From contig JAKPFN010000022.1 of assembly GCA_029551395.1 (NCBI GenBank), positions 1 through 64,000 of the forward strand: 64,000 bases of DNA. Reading direction: 5' to 3'. Under the pieces are notes generated by a model. It had not been told where the DNA came from and ran no database searches. It saw only the letters and a list, made by a program, of their open reading frames with translations. Position numbers and translations under genes: made by a program. Each line of letters opens with the position of its first letter. Positions within the stretch are counted from its first letter, which is position 1. Below, one piece after another: positions 59,568 to 64,000 of the stretch. Source of the DNA: Armatimonadota bacterium (lineage in GTDB: Bacteria; Armatimonadota; UBA5829; DTLH01).

Positions 59568-61127
59568 CTATTCAGATCTAGGTGCAGATCCATCATCACG
59601 CTTACGGATTATTACATTAATCCTGAGTACTGCCTCTGCTACTTCAGCCGCTGCTTTTATCGCATATAATTTCACCTTTGCAGGATCTGTTACGCCCAGG
59701 TTAAACATATCGGCAACATCTCCGGTATCACAATCGATGGCCAGCGAAGCAGAATCCTGCTGAGATTGAGCTGCTGCAGCATCTTCCACTTTCTCGAGTG
59801 GATTGAACCCTGCATTAGCCACAATCTGCATCAGAGGGCGTTTAAGTGCTTCAGCAACGCAATCAACTCCATAGGCAGCCATTCCACGAACGCCCTGCCT
59901 CAGATTGCTAACTTTGCGAGCTGCTGCCAACTCGACTGCACCACCACCAGCCACAACTCCGGACAGCAATGCTGCTTGAACCGCGGATGTAGCATCTTTC
60001 GCTATCCGGTCACGTTCTTCTTTGACTTCCTGTGTTGATGCACCAACCAGAATCGTTGCAGCGGGCTTTCCTGCACCACCTACTACCCGGATATGCCCCA
60101 ATTGCTCATCTTCGTATACCCGGTCGCACCTTCCCAGAAACTTGGCAAGCTCATCTGGTTCTTTCTTCAAACCGGACCGCTTGATAGGTCTAGCTCCAGT
60201 ATGGTCAATCAGTCTGGAAATATCTCTTGATGAAAGTCTCCGTACCGCGAGTATTCCAGCATCAGTGAATAATTCCTCTGCTGAATCGTCTATTGCTTTT
60301 GCAGCAACGACAAAGCGTACGCCAAGCTCGACGATTTTCTTCAAATTCTCTCGAAACTCAGCTTGAAGTGACATGTATCGAGCAAAACCGGCTTCAGTCG
60401 ATAATGCATCTTCTTCTATATGCTCAGGTTCGATGGCATCATCAACGACCAGCACCTTTACATCCTCGACAGACCTTGGCATCTGCCTGCTCATCCGCTC
60501 TTTATCGATTATAAGACCTGCAAATACCTCATTTTTTGCGCCTTCTTTGGAAACAACGGCATCAGCTAGTCTAAATGCAGGGTCTGCAAGTTTATCCAGT
60601 CCTACTAACTTAGCGGCTTTAACGGACAGTTCAGCTAAATCGTTCTGTCCACGAGCAGATACTAAAGCTGTCTGCATTAGGAGAGGATTATCGAAATCGC
60701 TAATCTGTTTGGCCTGCTCTGTAATGTAAGATACGGCTTCGGAGACTCCAAGACGAATTCCTTCAATAACTTTCGTTACAGGAACTCCTCTGACAACCTG
60801 ATTAGTACCTTCTGAGATTAATGCGCTGGCAAGTACGGTTGCTGTAGTTGTTCCATCTCCTACTTCATCATCTTGAGCTTTTGCCGTATTGATCAACATA
60901 CGTGAAGCTGGATGAGTCACATCGATCTTATCCAGAATAGCACTGCCATCATTAGTGATAATGACATCCCCAAATCGGTCCACCAGCATACAATTAAGTC
61001 CTTTTGGGCCGATTGTGCCTTCTACAGCAGCAGCAACAGTACGAATAGCACCAGCATTTGCTAAAAGCGCCGCTAACCTCTCATCAACATCTGATCCTTT
61101 GTTAATCTGTCTGGACTGGTCTGACAT
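59568..61127 (-). CDS. Archaeal-like (thermosome/TCP-1-type, group III) chaperonin
   Basis: VEGTIGPKGLNCMLVDRFGDVIITNDGSAILDKIDVTHPASRMLINTAKAQDDEVGDGTTTATVLASAL: thermosome-type signature, not GroEL-type; GVVAGGGAVELAAARKV. Confidence 0.93.
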   Translation of the reverse strand: MSDQSRQINKGSDVDERLAALLANAGAIRTVAAAVEGTIGPKGLNCMLVDRFGDVIITNDGSAILDKIDVTHPASRMLINTAKAQDDEVGDGTTTATVLASALISEGTNQVVRGVPVTKVIEGIRLGVSEAVSYITEQAKQISDFDNPLLMQTALVSARGQNDLAELSVKAAKLVGLDKLADPAFRLADAVVSKEGAKNEVFAGLIIDKERMSRQMPRSVEDVKVLVVDDAIEPEHIEEDALSTEAGFARYMSLQAEFRENLKKIVELGVRFVVAAKAIDDSAEELFTDAGILAVRRLSSRDISRLIDHTGARPIKRSGLKKEPDELAKFLGRCDRVYEDEQLGHIRVVGGAGKPAATILVGASTQEVKEERDRIAKDATSAVQAALLSGVVAGGGAVELAAARKVSNLRQGVRGMAAYGVDCVAEALKRPLMQIVANAGFNPLEKVEDAAAAQSQQDSASLAIDCDTGDVADMFNLGVTDPAKVKLYAIKAAAEVAEAVLRINVIIRKRDDGSAPRSE

Positions 61128-61227
61128 TTTCCCTCTTTACAAACGAAGTGGGTGCGGCATATCGTAGATCAAGCAACAGCGCTTACTGCAGCCTGATATC
61201 CGACATCCAGCACCCAACAATTTTACT

Positions 61228-62286
61228 TTAACTCAAACTAAGCGCAGTAAGAAGTTCACTCAAATTATTTGCCATCGCTTCAACAGCAGCCACTGCGTGG
61301 CGGTAATTCATCCTGGTAGGGCCAATTACTCCAATTGTTCCAGCAGTCCTGTCATTGATACGATACCTGGCCCCAACAAAACTCGTATCCTGCATCTCAT
61401 GATATGGATTCTCAGAACCTATTATGACCATAACATCAGGTCCAAGCACTGCTTTAGAGAGCATGAGATACAACTTAGTCCGGTGTTCAAGTGCTGCCAA
61501 AATCGTTTCAAGCTTGTTGAGGTCTTTGAACTCTGGCTGCTTTAGAATGCAATTAGTTCCTTCTATGTGTACGCTTGCCTCAGAAGTTCCTAACTCATTT
61601 ATTACCTGGTCTATCGCAGTTGATGCAGCTTGATACAGCTCAGACTGCATTAGATTGTCAGTACTGCCAGACTTGTGTTCCGAGTTTCTAATGTCATTTA
61701 CATTCTTACCTATGAACTGCTTTGCAAGAACCGAAGAAGTACGCATCACTTCAACATTCAGAACATGGTGTCCGGCGTCAATAATCCTATGCTCTACTTG
61801 CCCGCTTGAAAGCACCACAACCAGTAAAAGCTTTCGCTCACCGACCTTTGATAGCCCGATATGGCTGATAAGGTTTTCTGTTGAGATTGGCTGTGTAGCA
61901 ACGGATGTATAACAGGTAAGACCGGTGAGTATCCTGCAGGTTTGACTGACAATCCTCTCAATCTCAGTTGCTATAGTAGAAAGCTTTTCTTTTGCAGTAA
62001 GGACCTGCCGTTTTGGGAGATACGGAGCAGGCATTAGCCGGTCTACGTAAAACCTGTATCCTAAGTCTGATGGCACTCGTCCGGCAGATGTGTGAGGCTG
62101 CCAGAGATATCCAAGCTCAGCCATTTCTGCCATTTCATTCCGTATGGTAGCAGATCTGACATCAAAGCCGTAATTCTGAACAAGCACTTCCGACCCGACT
62201 GGCTCAGCCGTATGGATATGCTCGTGTACTATCGCTTTTAATATTTTCTGCTTCCGTTCATCGAGTTGTTCCTTGTGCGTACGCAT
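61228..62286 (-). CDS. hrcA: Heat-inducible transcription repressor HrcA
   Basis: LDERKQKILKAIVHEHIHTAEPVGSEVLVQNYGFDVRSATIRNEMAEMAELGYLWQPHTSAGRVPSDLGYRFYVD. Confidence 0.97.
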   Translation of the reverse strand: MRTHKEQLDERKQKILKAIVHEHIHTAEPVGSEVLVQNYGFDVRSATIRNEMAEMAELGYLWQPHTSAGRVPSDLGYRFYVDRLMPAPYLPKRQVLTAKEKLSTIATEIERIVSQTCRILTGLTCYTSVATQPISTENLISHIGLSKVGERKLLLVVVLSSGQVEHRIIDAGHHVLNVEVMRTSSVLAKQFIGKNVNDIRNSEHKSGSTDNLMQSELYQAASTAIDQVINELGTSEASVHIEGTNCILKQPEFKDLNKLETILAALEHRTKLYLMLSKAVLGPDVMVIIGSENPYHEMQDTSFVGARYRINDRTAGTIGVIGPTRMNYRHAVAAVEAMANNLSELLTALSLS

Positions 62287-62446
62287 ATCAGGAATTCCTC
62301 TTACTACCTGTTAAATAACCAGTTTCCCAACTCAATCCTACCATCCAGTCGAGCTTATGTCAAGGTTCATGGCCTTGCCTAACCTGCAAGTATGTGCAAA
62401 TTTTGAACTATTAAGGACACTAAAACAGCAGGAATAACAATAATCA

Positions 62447-63049
62447 ATGTTGAACCATAACGTAACTCGAATCAATTATAGGATGGCGCTTATGGAAGAA
62501 CCTATCAATCAGAAGAAGAAAGGTCTGCTTGATCGGCCGGTCAGATTGTTCTGGCCGTTTACGCTTTTTATTGTCTTTGCAGTAGTTATATGCATTGGCT
62601 GGTTTTACCATATCAACAAAATCGCTAATCTGAGATACACTGCAAAGCATGTGATGAAAGAAGAAATAAGGCAGAAAGCTGAAGCACTTGGACAAACAAT
62701 CGCTGTTACATCCCGCGATGACATCAGAAACTCGGATTTTAACAAATTACAGGAATACTTCATTGACATTGCCAAGAACAATCCTGACATAGAGTATCTT
62801 GTAGTTATGAAGCTAAATGGAGAAGCAGTTGTACACACTGATACCAAATTCAGAGGTAAAAAGCTTCAGGACAGTCTGGCTCAAGCGGCACTAGATGCCG
62901 ATGACGTTGTCGTGTCTGAAGTAGATGATAAATCTTTGTATGACGTAGCTGTGCCGGTTATGGGCTTTACGTCTAAAGCTGCAGTTATCCGGGTTGGAGC
63001 ATCATTTGAACGATCAAAGCAAGCTTTTGAGGCTAAACCAAAGAATTAG
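62447..63049 (+). CDS. Single-TM protein with probable extracytoplasmic Cache/PAS-like sensor domain
   Basis: FWPFTLFIVFAVVICIGWFYHI TM then YFIDIAKNNPDIEYLVVMKLNGEAVVHTDTKFRGKKL; likely start 62483 or 62492. Confidence 0.65.
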   Translation: MLNHNVTRINYRMALMEEPINQKKKGLLDRPVRLFWPFTLFIVFAVVICIGWFYHINKIANLRYTAKHVMKEEIRQKAEALGQTIAVTSRDDIRNSDFNKLQEYFIDIAKNNPDIEYLVVMKLNGEAVVHTDTKFRGKKLQDSLAQAALDADDVVVSEVDDKSLYDVAVPVMGFTSKAAVIRVGASFERSKQAFEAKPKN

Positions 63050-63801
63050 ATATTCAACAGGACTAGTGTTGCGATCATAACAATCATCCCGGACATTACC
63101 CCAACAGTTGTGGCATGTTCTTGTCCGTAGTGGTGAGCAGCGGGTAGTAATTCATCGAGGCTGATGAAGACCATTACCCCTGCTACTCCGGCAAGGCTAT
63201 AGCTCACAACGGCAGGATTCAGCAGGGGCAAGAGTACGAGTGCGGCAAGCAGCGCACCGACTGGTTCAACAATTCCTGAAATGAACGAGTACATCAACGC
63301 TTTCTTCTTGCTGCCTGTCGCATAATATATGGGAACCGCCACAGCAATTCCTTCAGGGATGTTGTGGATGGCTATTGCTATGGCAAGCAGAATACCAACC
63401 TCAGCAGATTGTAAAGTGCCAGCAAATACAGCAAAACCTTCTGGAAAATTGTGTAATGCCAGACCCAGGGCTGTAAATCCCCCTACTTTCAACAAAACAC
63501 CTTTTTGTTGAGTTTCACCTTCTGCCGGATGAGAATGTGGCACTAACACATCAATGATAAACATCAATGCAAACCCAACAAAAAATGCCAGGCTGGCACC
63601 CAACAGGCTTGTAGCTAGTATAGCAGAAGCATAAAGCTCAACAAATGACACGGCAACCATTACACCTGCTGAGAAACCTAGCGTAATACTAAGAAATCGG
63701 TGGGTAGGATTGCGAACCAGAAATGTTACAAATCCGCCAACAGTCGTTGATAACCCAGCAGCCACCGATAAGCCAAGCGCTATCAATATGCTATTATCCA
63801 T
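63046..63801 (-). CDS. ZIP-family metal transporter
   Basis: GGFTALGLALHNFPEGFAVFAG; AIAIHNIPEGIAVAVPIYYATGSKKKA; GIVEPVGALLAAL. Confidence 0.95.
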   Translation of the reverse strand: MDNSILIALGLSVAAGLSTTVGGFVTFLVRNPTHRFLSITLGFSAGVMVAVSFVELYASAILATSLLGASLAFFVGFALMFIIDVLVPHSHPAEGETQQKGVLLKVGGFTALGLALHNFPEGFAVFAGTLQSAEVGILLAIAIAIHNIPEGIAVAVPIYYATGSKKKALMYSFISGIVEPVGALLAALVLLPLLNPAVVSYSLAGVAGVMVFISLDELLPAAHHYGQEHATTVGVMSGMIVMIATLVLLNI

Positions 63802-63878
63802 TTATGGATATCCCTAGAGTATAAAACTAGTTTTTGATGAGTATTATATTTATTACCAGCTAGAAAGACTTGGGCATA

Positions 63879-64000
63879 TCATTCAATTTCCGCTGCTGGA
63901 GGTACTGCAGATTCCTCTGGCACTGCTTCCTCTTCGCCTCTAATCTCCTCTTCTACTGGTTCTGCATGAATATGAGGTGGTCTGACTACTGCAATAACTG
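63879..64000 (-). CDS. C-terminus of a protein, possibly ribosomal protein bL25/Ctc; truncated by the window edge
   Basis: Minus-strand frame ends VIAVVRPPHIHAEPVEEEIRGEEEAVPEESAVPPAAEIE*, reminiscent of the acidic bL25/Ctc tail. Confidence 0.45.
   Translation of the reverse strand, partial: VIAVVRPPHIHAEPVEEEIRGEEEAVPEESAVPPAAEIE

Noticed and set aside
1-64000. CRISPR array, toxin-antitoxin or defence island
   Set aside because: No regularly spaced repeats, cas genes, restriction enzymes or recognised defence domains were seen.

Overview
64 kb of a mostly ordinary bacterial chromosome. The LptC/LptA-like genes and an outer-membrane beta-barrel imply a diderm. Gene content (xerC-hslV-hslU, split gcvPA/gcvPB, YtxH proteins, HrcA) suggests a deep-branching Terrabacteria-type lineage such as Armatimonadota, but that is only an inference. 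Well-supported blocks: the right edge of an integrated element (IS3 transposase end, PEP-CTERM gene, 3'-half tRNA-Cys att-like scar); a GH127 + GH51 arabinan pair with one in-frame stop in the GH51 gene; an archaeal-type IMP cyclohydrolase (PurO); xerC-hslVU; gcvT-gcvH-gcvPA-gcvPB-lipoate ligase; a stress/envelope group (YtxH, DUF948, KGG/LEA-like, AarF/UbiB); serA; a sigma-70 factor plus a LuxR-type HTH; lptC/lptA beside a degenerate PEP-utilizing-enzyme-like protein; a 9 kb surface/outer-membrane cluster; DUF5693-csaB with no usable csaB start codon; tRNA-Lys; small tandem paralogs; a calpain-like protein; and hrcA / archaeal-like (group III) chaperonin / grpE without adjacent dnaK. Most interesting: the archaeal-like chaperonin in the heat-shock locus, the csaB start anomaly, the EI-like protein without its catalytic His, two candidate structured RNAs, and the tRNA-Cys scar. 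No CRISPR array or complete defence system was seen. All family calls come from reading the sequence; no searches were run.
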